A DNA stretch of 38,275 nucleotides from JAIRTY01 sp050257395. Its GTDB lineage: Bacteria > Actinomycetota > Actinomycetes > Streptosporangiales > Streptosporangiaceae. Both the position numbers and the translations under genes were made by a program. Of this stretch, positions 9,201 to 17,930 are shown piece by piece. The stretch covers positions 1-38,275 of the forward strand of contig JBLMWU010000233.1 of assembly GCA_050257395.1 (NCBI GenBank). The letters run 5' to 3'. Each line of letters opens with the position of its first letter. Within the stretch, counting starts at the first letter, position 1. The notes below the pieces were generated by a model. That model saw only the letters and a list, made by a program, of their open reading frames with translations, was not told the DNA's origin and did no database searches.

Positions 9201-9307
9201 GCGGTGGCCGGGGACAGGCCCGGCACCACCAGGGCCGCTGCTGATAAGGCCGCCGCGCCGATCGCGGTCCGCCGCGCGCAACGGGTACGGAGACGCCACA
9301 GCCTCAT
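6290..9307 (-). CDS. Secreted glycoside hydrolase family 3 enzyme with PA14 insert and C-terminal NEW3-like domain
   Basis: An exported beta-glycosidase of about 1005 aa (beta-glucosidase or beta-xylosidase type). Order from the start at 9307: signal peptide with an Arg-rich n-region and AAALVV core, cleaved near TAQAAG; GH3 N-domain with KHIAVYNQET and nucleophile D287 in GFVTSDYDALHD; first part of the GH3 C-domain; PA14 domain at about 470-605 (GVYYNNENF to MQIKLGWQPPP); rest of the C-domain (VVVLETGAPVTMPW); fibronectin-III-like domain after YPFGYGLSYTSF; and an NEW3-like beta-sandwich at the end. A PA14 insert often shapes substrate choice in GH3 enzymes. The start is set by GGGGAGG 7 nt upstream; an in-frame start 14 codons earlier lacks this. 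It has its own promoter and is probably not cotranscribed with the STAND gene. Confidence 0.95.
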   Translation of the reverse strand: MRLWRLRTRCARRTAIGAAALSAAALVVPGLSPATAQAAGTGAATRLAAATPSCPWLSTSLPVYRRVNLLMHAMTLADEISLVHGSTGPYVFYVAPEPSLCIPAIGLEDGPNGVADGLTGVTQLPAGVSLAAGFDPALAQSYGQVLGAEEAGKGAMVDLGPTVNIDRDPRFGRAFETFTEDPYLNSQLAIGEIRGIQGQGVMAQVKHIAVYNQETNRNTSADNVQIGQQALNEIYLPAFRASAEAAHVASTMCSYSVINNAFACGNVPLLMNTLKQAWGFPGFVTSDYDALHDMTSSLQAGTDMEQPDAIYYGATLQQAVQNGTVSQATLNTMVQRILLELFRFGFFNHPPTGNTGATVTTPAHVSLSNQVAEAGTVLLRNSGGVLPLRKGGTVAVIGADAADAVTAGGGSAHVVSPSSAVSPLAGLRAADPAATVSYSPGTDPVSPGTDLPGLPAVPSSVLHPSAGASQAGLTGVYYNNENFTGTPQLTRVDPGISLDYSWYGLGYEDATSSPPAPPNPYSTSVKWTGVLTPPASGTYTFDLTSDNSSKMYLNGQLFIDNSSAQGLVTKSATVQLTAGQSVPVEIDYASGYPMQIKLGWQPPPGAVPPAVTAAANLARQSDQAVVFVRDYETEGVDRPGITLPNGQDQLIEAVAAANPHTVVVLETGAPVTMPWAGQVPGILEAWYPGQTQGTAIAGVLSGRTDPGGHLPETFPRSLSQVPASTPAQWPGANGTVQYSEGVDVGYRWYDAKGIKPLYPFGYGLSYTSFRFSNLHVSAPASATDPVTVTATVTNTGQRTGSDVAQVYLGDPAAASEPPRQLAGFQRVSLAPGKSAPVQFTIRPAQTWYWDTGAHGWSQQPGTYQVFVGDSSGLGGLPLRGGFRLPGAVGARAVSVHAPAQAAAGSTFQVTVTLSAGGTATLHGVHLYLQPPAGWKVTSVGNGPPGVLAPAAPASETFQVTVPPGTPATNAVLHAVADLGSCSGGPSSPACLGVQREAGTTVAVTG

Positions 9308-9358
9308 TGCCTGCCTCCCCACGAGAACCGGGTGTTCCCGGACGGTCACCCATCGTGG

Positions 9359-9387
9359 ACGGTAAGCGGTTCCCGGGGGCCCGTCAA
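9359..9387 (-). promoter_or_regulatory. Sigma70-type promoter for the GH3 gene
   Basis: On the minus strand, TTGACG (9382-9387) is followed after exactly 17 nt by TACCGT (9359-9364), matching the vegetative -35/-10 pattern. The start point would be near 9352, leaving a leader of about 45 nt that includes the ribosome-binding site. An inverted repeat GAAC-N5-GTTC at 9325-9337 lies just downstream and could be an operator. The -35 box sits in the loop of the hairpin that ends the upstream gene. Confidence 0.6.
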
Positions 9388-9396
9388 CGGCCCCCG
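9374..9396 (-). terminator. Hairpin after the STAND-TPR gene
   Basis: CGGGGGCC (9374-9381) pairs perfectly with GGCCCCCG (9389-9396) around a 7-nt loop, 17 nt beyond the stop codon of the STAND gene. There is no U-run, which is common for actinomycete terminators. Confidence 0.5.
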
Positions 9397-9412
9397 CGGC
9401 CCGGCCTCAGGC

Positions 9413-11605
9413 CTAGCCGGGCGAGCGCAGATCGATCCCGAGGATGCTCCGCGCGCCCTCCGCCGCGTCGTTGAGGTTCTCCCGGGTTTCCCGGGTGAAC
9501 GGGTGGCCGGCCCCGAAGACACGCTCACAGTCGGCGAGCGCGCGCTCGTACTGGCTGATCGAGACCGGGAACCTGCGCGCGGTGTAGTAGGCGAGCGCGA
9601 GCTCGGTCCGGGCGCGGATCGTGTCGGGATGGTCGGGCCCCTGCACCTGCTCGCGCTCGGCCAGGGTGCGCTCGTAGTGGCTGATCGCGTCCTTGATCTT
9701 GCCGGCTGACCGGTAGGCGAGCGCGAGCCTGGCGCGCGTCGCCAGCGTGTCGGGATGACCGGGTCCCTGCAGCCGCTCCCAGGCGGCGAGCGAGCGCCGG
9801 TACAGGGCGATGGCGTCCTTGAACCGCCGGGATGCCTGGTAGGTGTCGGCGAGCAGGTCGCGTGCGGCCAGGGCGTCGGGGTGGCCCGGCCCCACCGCCT
9901 GCTCCCTGGCCTCCAGCAGGTGCTGGGCGGCGGCCACCGCCTCCTTGAGCTGGCCTGCGTCCAGGCAGGCGCGCACCAGGTCCGCGTAGGCGGTCAGGCT
10001 GTCGGGGTGGCCGGGGCCGAGCAGGCGGTCACTGTCCGCGGCGGCCTGCGCGGCCAGGTGAACCGCCTCGGCCGGGCGGCCCTGCCTGCGGTAGGCGCGG
10101 GACAGGCGCAGGCGGGCCGCCAGCACGCCCCGGTCGTCCGGGCCGAGGGAGGCTTCCAGGTCAGCGAGCGACTGCTCATAGACGGCGACAGCCTCGCTGA
10201 GCCGCCCGCCCGCTTCGCACGCGGCCGCGAACTGGTCGCTGATCTCCATGGTCTGCGGATGGCCGGGGCCGAGCACCTGCTGGCTGATGCCGAGCATCCG
10301 GTGCCAGTAGCCGGCAGCTGCCAGGGGCATCGAGCTGCTGAGGCTCTGCCCGGCCTGCAGCAGCGCCCGGTGGCAGCCCGGCGCCCACAGGGCGGCGCCG
10401 CCCGCCTCGCGCACCGCCACCGTGCAGTCGCGCAGCGCCTGGGTGACGCCGGCGGGCAGCTCCGGGCCGGCCCAGGCCTGGGCGAGCGCGTCGGCGGCGG
10501 CCCGGGCCACCTGCGTGCGCTCGGCCTCCGCGAGCTGACGCTGGGCAAAGGCCTGCACGGACGGGTGGATGAGCACGGTCCTGGCGGCGCTGCCCGGGTC
10601 GATCATCACCAGCCCGGCCCGGGCGAGGGTCTGCACGGCCGCGCGGGCCTGGGCGGCGGCATCCGGGCTCCCGCCCGGGTGGCCCAGCAGGTAGGCACAG
10701 GCCGCCTCGCTGGTGATCACCGCCCCCGGGACGCCGCCGGGCGCCAGCATCGCCAGGAGCGCCAGTGCCCGCCCCGCGTGCCCGGCCGGCGGCAGGTGAT
10801 CGGCGAAGTCGGCCGACAGGGACCAGGCTTCGGCGGCCATGGCGGCAGGTCCGCCGCCGGTGGCGCCGCGGTGCTGCTGACGCCCGGTCAGGTGGGCGAG
10901 GTAGCGCCGGCAGTCCATCCCGGTCTCGGTCATGACCGCGGCCGCCTGGCCGAGGGCGACCGGCGCGCAGCCGATGCTGGTGGCCAGGTCGAGCGCGCCG
11001 TTGCGCTGGTCCGGGTCGGCCTCCAGCTTCGCGAACACGTACGCCAGCGCCTCGCGGGGGCTGAACGTCCCCACCGGCACCAGGTGCGCCCCCGGTATCC
11101 GGCCCGCGGTCTCCGGGCGGTCCGCCGTGACCAGCACCCGCCCGCCGGGCCCGCGCGGCCAGAGGTCCTCCTGCGCGGCCTCTTCGGCGAGGCCGTCGAG
11201 CACGACCAGCCAGCTGCGGCCGGACCGGGACAGCCAGTCCAGGAAGACCGACGCCGCCTGCTCGGCGTCCTCCCCCGCGGCGGGCAGGCCGGCGTCGCGC
11301 AGCGCCTGCGCGTAGGCGCTCACCACGGCGTCCCGGCCGGTCGCGGCCACCCACACGACGAGGTCCACCAGGCCGTTCTCGTGGTGGGTGCGGGCCAGCG
11401 CGGCGGCCAGGGTGGTCTTGCCGGTGCCGCCGGGACCGGGCAGGCCGGCGGCGGCCGGGCCGGGGTCGGGCACCAGGGCGATGATCTCGCCGGCGGGCAG
11501 CCCGGCGGCGAAATCGGGCACGGTCTCCTGGCGCGGGATGAAGGGATCTGCCGGGGGCGGGAGGTGGCCTGACAGGACAGGCCAGGTCTCGTTCCTCGGC
11601 TGCAT
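9413..11605 (-). CDS. STAND (NB-ARC-like) NTPase with C-terminal tetratricopeptide repeats
   Basis: A signal-transduction ATPase of about 730 aa. The first 55 residues contain a degenerate form of the (P)PRNPxFTGRE motif that precedes NB-ARC domains (here PPPADPFIPRQE). Walker A is GPGGTGKTTLA at about 57-67, Walker B is WLVVLDGLAEE, and GGRVLVTADRP resembles the sensor strand. A helical and winged-helix region follows, then about seven 42-residue TPR units from residue 440, each marked by GPGHPDT-like turns. There is no N-terminal effector domain (protease, TIR, nuclease) and no DNA-binding domain, so the output is unknown; a scaffold or regulator role is possible. I prefer ATG 11605; a TTG at 11656 would add 17 residues. 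It follows glcF by 76 nt, separated by a hairpin. Confidence 0.88.
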   Translation of the reverse strand: MQPRNETWPVLSGHLPPPADPFIPRQETVPDFAAGLPAGEIIALVPDPGPAAAGLPGPGGTGKTTLAAALARTHHENGLVDLVVWVAATGRDAVVSAYAQALRDAGLPAAGEDAEQAASVFLDWLSRSGRSWLVVLDGLAEEAAQEDLWPRGPGGRVLVTADRPETAGRIPGAHLVPVGTFSPREALAYVFAKLEADPDQRNGALDLATSIGCAPVALGQAAAVMTETGMDCRRYLAHLTGRQQHRGATGGGPAAMAAEAWSLSADFADHLPPAGHAGRALALLAMLAPGGVPGAVITSEAACAYLLGHPGGSPDAAAQARAAVQTLARAGLVMIDPGSAARTVLIHPSVQAFAQRQLAEAERTQVARAAADALAQAWAGPELPAGVTQALRDCTVAVREAGGAALWAPGCHRALLQAGQSLSSSMPLAAAGYWHRMLGISQQVLGPGHPQTMEISDQFAAACEAGGRLSEAVAVYEQSLADLEASLGPDDRGVLAARLRLSRAYRRQGRPAEAVHLAAQAAADSDRLLGPGHPDSLTAYADLVRACLDAGQLKEAVAAAQHLLEAREQAVGPGHPDALAARDLLADTYQASRRFKDAIALYRRSLAAWERLQGPGHPDTLATRARLALAYRSAGKIKDAISHYERTLAEREQVQGPDHPDTIRARTELALAYYTARRFPVSISQYERALADCERVFGAGHPFTRETRENLNDAAEGARSILGIDLRSPG

Positions 11606-11666
11606 TTGCCCAGTCTGCACCGGACGGTGGCGATTTGCAGGGTCATCGGCGGTCAAGAGGTGCCCG

Positions 11667-11681
11667 CTGACCCCGGGCGGG

Positions 11682-11685
<4 letters not shown>
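11667..11685 (-). terminator. Hairpin at the glcF stop codon
   Basis: CTGACCC and GGGTCAG form a perfect 7-bp stem with a 5-nt loop, overlapping the glcF stop codon. It may end the glycolate operon or only reduce read-through into the STAND gene. No U-run follows. Confidence 0.4.
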
Positions 11686-13174
<1,489 letters not shown>

Positions 13175-13175
<1 letters not shown>

Positions 13176-14557
13176 CAGATTCCTCCCGCGAAACGGCCGG
13201 GTGCCATCAGGTGCCCCGGGTCGAACTGGTCCTTGACCGCCCGCATCAGGCTCAGCGCGGGCACCGGCCCCCACAGGTCGGCCTCGCCTTGCACCGCTGG
13301 CGGTGCGTGCAGCACCACCGCGCTGGCCAGCACCGCGGGCGTGACATCGGCCGGCACCCCGGGCGGGCGGGCTTCCGGCCTGGCGAGCGCGGCACGCAGC
13401 GCGGTCACGAACGCGGCCACGGCAGGGGCGGGGGTGTCCGCGGGCAGCCGGGTGTACAGGACCCCGGCGGCGGCCGACCCGCCCACGGCCGGGTCGGCGC
13501 CCGCAGCCAGGCCGGCCTGGTCGACGGCGGCCAGCACCCCGGCCAGCGCCCCGGCCCAGAACCCGATCCGGATCAGCGTGCCGTCCTCGCCGCTGCCGTG
13601 GCTGCCCGCCCCGCTGCCCGGGACGCTGGCGGCTCCGGCGCTGGTCCCGGCCGGGCCGCCGCCCGCCACCGCCGCGGCCGGGTCGAGCGGGCCACCCCAC
13701 CAGGGCGGCGCGTCCTGGGCCGTCCGGGCTCCGGTGCCCAGCGCGCGCTCCAGCACCGCCGACCGGTCCGCGAGCGCGGCGGCCTCGCCTTCCAGCAGCA
13801 CGGCCAGCTGGACCGGGGCGCCCCGGGCGGCCCGGCCGATCTCCACCGCTGCCGGAGACGCGTCCGAGGCCGCCGCCGCGGCCACCGCCCGGGCGGCCGC
13901 CTCTGCGCTGTCGCACTCCACGGTCACGAACGCGGTGCCGGCGGGCAGCGGATGCAGCCGGAACACCGCCTCGGCGATCAGGCCCAGGGTGCCGTAGGAG
14001 CCAGCGAACAGCTTGCCGAGGTCGTAGCCGGCCACGTTCTTGACGACCTTGCCGCCGGAGCGCGCGACGGTGCCGTCGGCCCGGACCACGGTGATGCCGA
14101 TGACCAGGTCGCGGGGGGTGCCGTAGCGCAGCCGGCGGGGACCGGCCAGGGCGGTGGCGAGCACGCCGCCGGCCGTGCCGGCCCCGCCGGTGTCCACCGG
14201 GAACTGCTGCCCCGCCCCGGCCAGCACCCCGGCCAGCCGGTCCAGCGGCACGCCCGCCTGCACCCGGGCCACCAGGTCACCGGCGGCGTGCTCCAGCACC
14301 TGGTCCAGGCCGAGGGTGTCCACCACCAGGTCGCAGCGGGCCGGCGGGGCGCCCCACGCCAGCTTGCTGCCGCTGCCCCGCGGCACCACGGCCAGGCCGT
14401 GCGCGGACGCCGCCCGCAGCACCGCGCTGGCCTCTGCCACGCTGGCGGGGGAGGCCGCGTACCGGGGTGTCACCCCGGCCACGGCGTCCTCCGGGCCCGC
14501 GGCCCGGGCCCGGCTGCACGCGGCGGACAGTTCCTTGAGGACGACGTCAGCGGCCAT
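13175..14557 (-). CDS. glcE: Glycolate oxidase FAD-binding subunit GlcE
   Basis: Second flavin subunit of glycolate oxidase, 460 aa. The FAD-binding PCMH half is clear: VVPRGSGSKLAWG, then VQAGVPLDRLAGVL, FPVDTGGAGTAGGVLATA and the KNVAGYDLGKLFAGSYGTLG signature. The C-terminal half is shorter and more degenerate than in GlcD, as usual for GlcE, and has Gly/Ala-rich loops at about 280-320 that are probably lineage-specific. It lies 14 nt after glcD and overlaps glcF by 1 nt. GlcE is required for oxidase activity in E. coli. Confidence 0.94.
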
Positions 14558-14571
14558 GGTTTCCGTTCATG

Positions 14572-16026
14572 TCAGAACTGCTCCGCCTGCCCGGACGCGA
14601 CCAGCGGATGCGGTGCGCGGCGGGCACCGGGCACCTCCCCGCACAGCCGCGGGGTGGGGAACACCTTGCCCGGGTTGCACAGCCCGGCCGGGTCGAAGGC
14701 GCACCGCAGCAGCTGCATGGTGTCCAGGTCGTCGGCGCCGAACATCTTGGGCATGTACCGGGACTTGTCCACGCCCACGCCGTGCTCGCCGGTGATGGAG
14801 CCGCCGTGCTCGATGCACAGGTCGAGGATGGCACCGGACAGCACCTCCGCGGCCTCGGTGGCGCCCGGCCGGCTGTCGTCGTACAGGACCAGCGGGTGGA
14901 GGTTCCCGTCCCCGGCATGGAAGACGTTGGCGACCCGGATCCCGGCCGCCTGCGACAGCTCGGCGATCCGGTCGAGCACGGACCCCAGCGCCGTCCGGGG
15001 CACCACCCCGTCCTGCACGATGTAGGCGGGGGAGATGCGCCCCACCGCCGCGAAAGCGGACTTGCGGCCGGCCCAGATGCCGGCCCGTTCCGCCGGGTCG
15101 TCGGCCTGCCGCAGCTCGGTGGCGCCCGCCTGCTCGCACAGGGCCCGCACCCGGGCCAGGTCGGCCCGGACGTCGGGCTCGGGGCCGTCGAGCTCCACGA
15201 TCAGCACCGCGCCCGCGCCTTCCGGGTAGCGGCAGTTCACCGCGGCCTCCGCCGCCTCGATGGCCAGCGCGTCCATCATCTCGATGGCGGCCGGCACGAT
15301 CCCGGCGCCGATGATGGCCGACACCGCGGCCCCGCCCGCGCCGGTGGTCTCGAAGGCGGCGAGCAGGCAGGTGACCATCTGCGGGATCTTCGTCAGCTTC
15401 ACGATGATCTTCGTGACGATGCCGAGGGTGCCCTCCGAGCCGGTGAAGGCGCCGAGCAGGTCGTAGCCGGGCGCGGCGCCGGTGCCGTCACCCAGCCAGG
15501 TCAGCTCCCCGGCCGGGGTCACGATCTGCAGCCCGGTGACGTGGTGGACGGTGAACCCGTGCTTGAGGCAGTGCGCGCCGCCGGAGTTCTCGGCCACGTT
15601 GCCGCCCACCGAGCAGACCACCTGGCTGGACGGGTCGGGCGCGTAGAAGTACCCGAGCGGGCGGGCGGCCGTGCTCACGGCCAGGTTGGTCACGCCCGGC
15701 TCCACGATGGCGCGCTGGCTGGCGGTGTCGATGGCCAGGATCCGGCGCATCCGGGAGGTGACGATGAGCACGCCGTCGGTGCGCGGCAGCGCGCCGCCGG
15801 ACAGCCCGGTCCCGGAGCCGCGGGCCACGAACGGCACCTTGGCCGCGGCGCACTCGCGGACCACGGCGGCCACTTCCTCCGCCGTCCGCGGCAGCACGGC
15901 CAGGGCGGGGGTGGCGCGGTGCGCGGTCAGCCCGTCGCATTCGTAGGTGCGCAGCTCCAGCGGGTCGCTGACCACCCCGTCCGGGCCGCAGATCTGCGTC
16001 ATCCGCGGGATCAGCTGGTCGATCAT
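14572..16026 (-). CDS. glcD: Glycolate oxidase catalytic FAD subunit GlcD
   Basis: FAD-linked 2-hydroxy-acid dehydrogenase oxidising glycolate to glyoxylate, 484 aa. Seen: FAD-binding motif VARGSGTGLSGGALP, CSVGGNVAENSGGAHCLKHG, GSEGTLGIVT, and the C-terminal domain motifs HAGDGNLHP and GEHGVGVDKSRYMP characteristic of the GlcD/D-lactate dehydrogenase family. Paired with glcE and glcF it is assigned to glycolate rather than D-lactate. GAGGAG ends 6 nt before the ATG at 16026 but directly abuts the ATG at 16032, so I chose 16026. The gene follows aceB by 80 nt on the same strand. Confidence 0.95.
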   Translation of the reverse strand: MIDQLIPRMTQICGPDGVVSDPLELRTYECDGLTAHRATPALAVLPRTAEEVAAVVRECAAAKVPFVARGSGTGLSGGALPRTDGVLIVTSRMRRILAIDTASQRAIVEPGVTNLAVSTAARPLGYFYAPDPSSQVVCSVGGNVAENSGGAHCLKHGFTVHHVTGLQIVTPAGELTWLGDGTGAAPGYDLLGAFTGSEGTLGIVTKIIVKLTKIPQMVTCLLAAFETTGAGGAAVSAIIGAGIVPAAIEMMDALAIEAAEAAVNCRYPEGAGAVLIVELDGPEPDVRADLARVRALCEQAGATELRQADDPAERAGIWAGRKSAFAAVGRISPAYIVQDGVVPRTALGSVLDRIAELSQAAGIRVANVFHAGDGNLHPLVLYDDSRPGATEAAEVLSGAILDLCIEHGGSITGEHGVGVDKSRYMPKMFGADDLDTMQLLRCAFDPAGLCNPGKVFPTPRLCGEVPGARRAPHPLVASGQAEQF

Positions 16027-16106
16027 GGTCATCTCCTCGCGGCGCGGCTCGCTACCTCCTACAGTGCCGCCGCCGGCGCCTGATTGCCAGCCGGCCCCGC
16101 CGGCGG

Positions 16107-17711
16107 TCAGGGCATGCGCTCGTAGGCGGGCAGGGTCAGGAACTCGGCGTAGTCGTCGGCCAGCGCGACTTCCTTGAACAGGGCGACGGCCTCGGTGAAC
16201 CGGGGCTCGTCGTAGGCGGCGCCGTAGGCTTCCCTGATCTTGCCCAGCTCCTCGGTGATGATCTGCTCCACCAGCTCGCCGGTGACCCGCGGCCCGTCGT
16301 CGAGGGTGATCTCGTTGTGCAGCCACTGCCAGGTCTGGGAGCGGGAGATCTCCGCGGTCGCGGCGTCCTCCATCAGGTTGAAAATCGCCACCGCGCCGTT
16401 GCCGCCGAGCCAGGTCGCCAGGTACTGGAGGGCGACGCTGACGTTGTTGCGCAGCCCGGCCTCGGTGATGCCGCCCGGGGTCTTGCCGATGGCCAGCAGC
16501 TCGCCGGCCGTGACGCTGACCTCTTCCCGCGGGCGGTCCAGCTGGTTGGGCTTGTCGCCGAGCGCCGCGTCGAAGACCTCCTTGCACAGGCCCACCAGGT
16601 CCGGGTGCGCGACCCAGGAGCCGTCGAAGCCGTCGGCGGACTCGCGGGTCTTGTCGTCGCGGACCTTGGCCAGCGCCACGGCGTTGACCTCGGGGTCGCG
16701 CCGGCTCGGGATGAACGCGGCCATGCCGCCCATGGCGTGCGCGCCCCGCCGGTGGCAGGTCTTGACCAGCAGCTCGGTGTAGGCACGCATGAACGGCGCG
16801 GTCATGGTGACCGCGTTGCGCTCGGGCAGGACGAAGTCGCGGCCGCGGGAGCGGAACTTCTTGATGATGGAGAACAGGTAGTCCCAGCGGCCGGCGTTCA
16901 GGCCGGCGCTGTGGTCACGCAGCTCGTAGAGGATCTCCTCCATCTCGAACGCGGCCGGGATGGTCTCGATCAGCACCGTGGCCCGGATCGTGCCGCGGGG
17001 AATGCCGAGCGCGTCCTGGGCCAGGCAGAAGGCGTCGTTCCACAGCCGCGCCTCCAGGTGGCTCTCGATCTTGGGCAGGTAGAAGTACGGCCCGGAGCCC
17101 CGCTCCAGCTGGGTGCGCGCGCAGTGGACCAAGTACAGCGCGAAGTCGAACAGGCTCCCGGACACCGGCTGGCCGTCCACCAGCACGTGCTTCTCCGGCA
17201 GGTGCCAGCCGCGCGGGCGGACCACGATGGTGGCCAGCTCGCTGTCCGGGCGCAGCTGGTAGGACTTGCCGTCCTCGCTGGTGAAGTCGATCTTCCGGGC
17301 CAGCGCGTCCTTGAGGTTGAGCTGCCCGGTGACCATGTTTTCCCACAGCGGCGTGTTCGCGTCCTCGAAGTCGGCCAGCCACACGTTGGCCCCGGAGTTG
17401 AGGGCGTTGATGGTCATCTTGCGGTCGGTCGGGCCGGTGATCTCCACCCGCCGGTCCACCAGGCCCGGCGCGGGCGGCGCGACCCGCCAGGAGGCGTCTT
17501 CGCGGATCTGCCGGGTCTCCGGCAGGAAGTCGAGGGTGCCCCCGGCCGACAGCTCCACCTGCCGGGTCTGCCGGGCGGCCAGCAGCTCGGTGCGGCGGGG
17601 GCCGAGCTCCCGCTGCAGGGAGGCCACCAGGCTCAGCGCCTCCGGGGTGAGGATCTCGTCGTAGCGGTCCCCGGCAGGGCCGGTGATCTCGATGCCCTCG
17701 GCTGTGGTCAT
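16107..17711 (-). CDS. aceB: Malate synthase A
   Basis: Condenses glyoxylate with acetyl-CoA to malate. The 534-aa length and organisation are those of isoform A. Seen: substrate-binding VVRPRGWHLPEKHV, LPKIESHLEARLWND, the family signature DHSAGLNAGRWDYLFS, the Mg-binding region around IETIPAAFEMEEI, and the C-terminal DGFDGSWVAHPDL segment carrying the catalytic Asp. GGAGGA lies 8-13 nt before the ATG. As the first gene of the minus-strand run aceB-glcDEF, it takes up the glyoxylate made by the oxidase. No isocitrate lyase is in the window, so the context points to glycolate use rather than the classical glyoxylate shunt. Confidence 0.97.
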   Translation of the reverse strand: MTTAEGIEITGPAGDRYDEILTPEALSLVASLQRELGPRRTELLAARQTRQVELSAGGTLDFLPETRQIREDASWRVAPPAPGLVDRRVEITGPTDRKMTINALNSGANVWLADFEDANTPLWENMVTGQLNLKDALARKIDFTSEDGKSYQLRPDSELATIVVRPRGWHLPEKHVLVDGQPVSGSLFDFALYLVHCARTQLERGSGPYFYLPKIESHLEARLWNDAFCLAQDALGIPRGTIRATVLIETIPAAFEMEEILYELRDHSAGLNAGRWDYLFSIIKKFRSRGRDFVLPERNAVTMTAPFMRAYTELLVKTCHRRGAHAMGGMAAFIPSRRDPEVNAVALAKVRDDKTRESADGFDGSWVAHPDLVGLCKEVFDAALGDKPNQLDRPREEVSVTAGELLAIGKTPGGITEAGLRNNVSVALQYLATWLGGNGAVAIFNLMEDAATAEISRSQTWQWLHNEITLDDGPRVTGELVEQIITEELGKIREAYGAAYDEPRFTEAVALFKEVALADDYAEFLTLPAYERMP

Positions 17712-17768
17712 CTCGCGTTCCTCCCGGATCGTGGTCGCCCTTGCGCACGGCCCTGGACCGTGAGTCTG

Positions 17769-17796
17769 ACGCTACCGGACGGCCCCGGACGGTCAA
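17769..17796 (-). promoter_or_regulatory. Candidate promoter of the aceB-glcDEF operon
   Basis: Minus-strand TTGACC (17791-17796), a 16-nt spacer and TAGCGT (17769-17774) lie about 60 nt upstream of the aceB ATG. Copies of CCGGACGG occur at 17776 and 17786, in and beside the spacer, with the reverse form CCGTCCGG at about 17847; these repeats could be an operator, but no regulator gene is adjacent. Confidence 0.5.
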
Positions 17797-17930
17797 AGGC
17801 TGCGTGCCCGAATGTTACTGGCCGGTAGCGGCCTGGCCGCAACCACCGTCCGGATTGCCGGGTAAGCAGCCCGCAACCGGGCACAACCAGCCCGGCGCGG
17901 GTGTTATTGAAGTGACGTCGACACGGAGGC

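Noticed and set aside
9755..11572. 605-codon plus-strand open frame opposite the STAND gene
   Set aside because: Composition is Gly/Arg/His/Val-rich, typical of the complement of GC-rich genes; the minus strand has clear Walker and TPR motifs.
14569..16083. 504-codon plus-strand open frame opposite glcD
   Set aside because: Shadow of glcD, which carries all flavoprotein motifs on the other strand.
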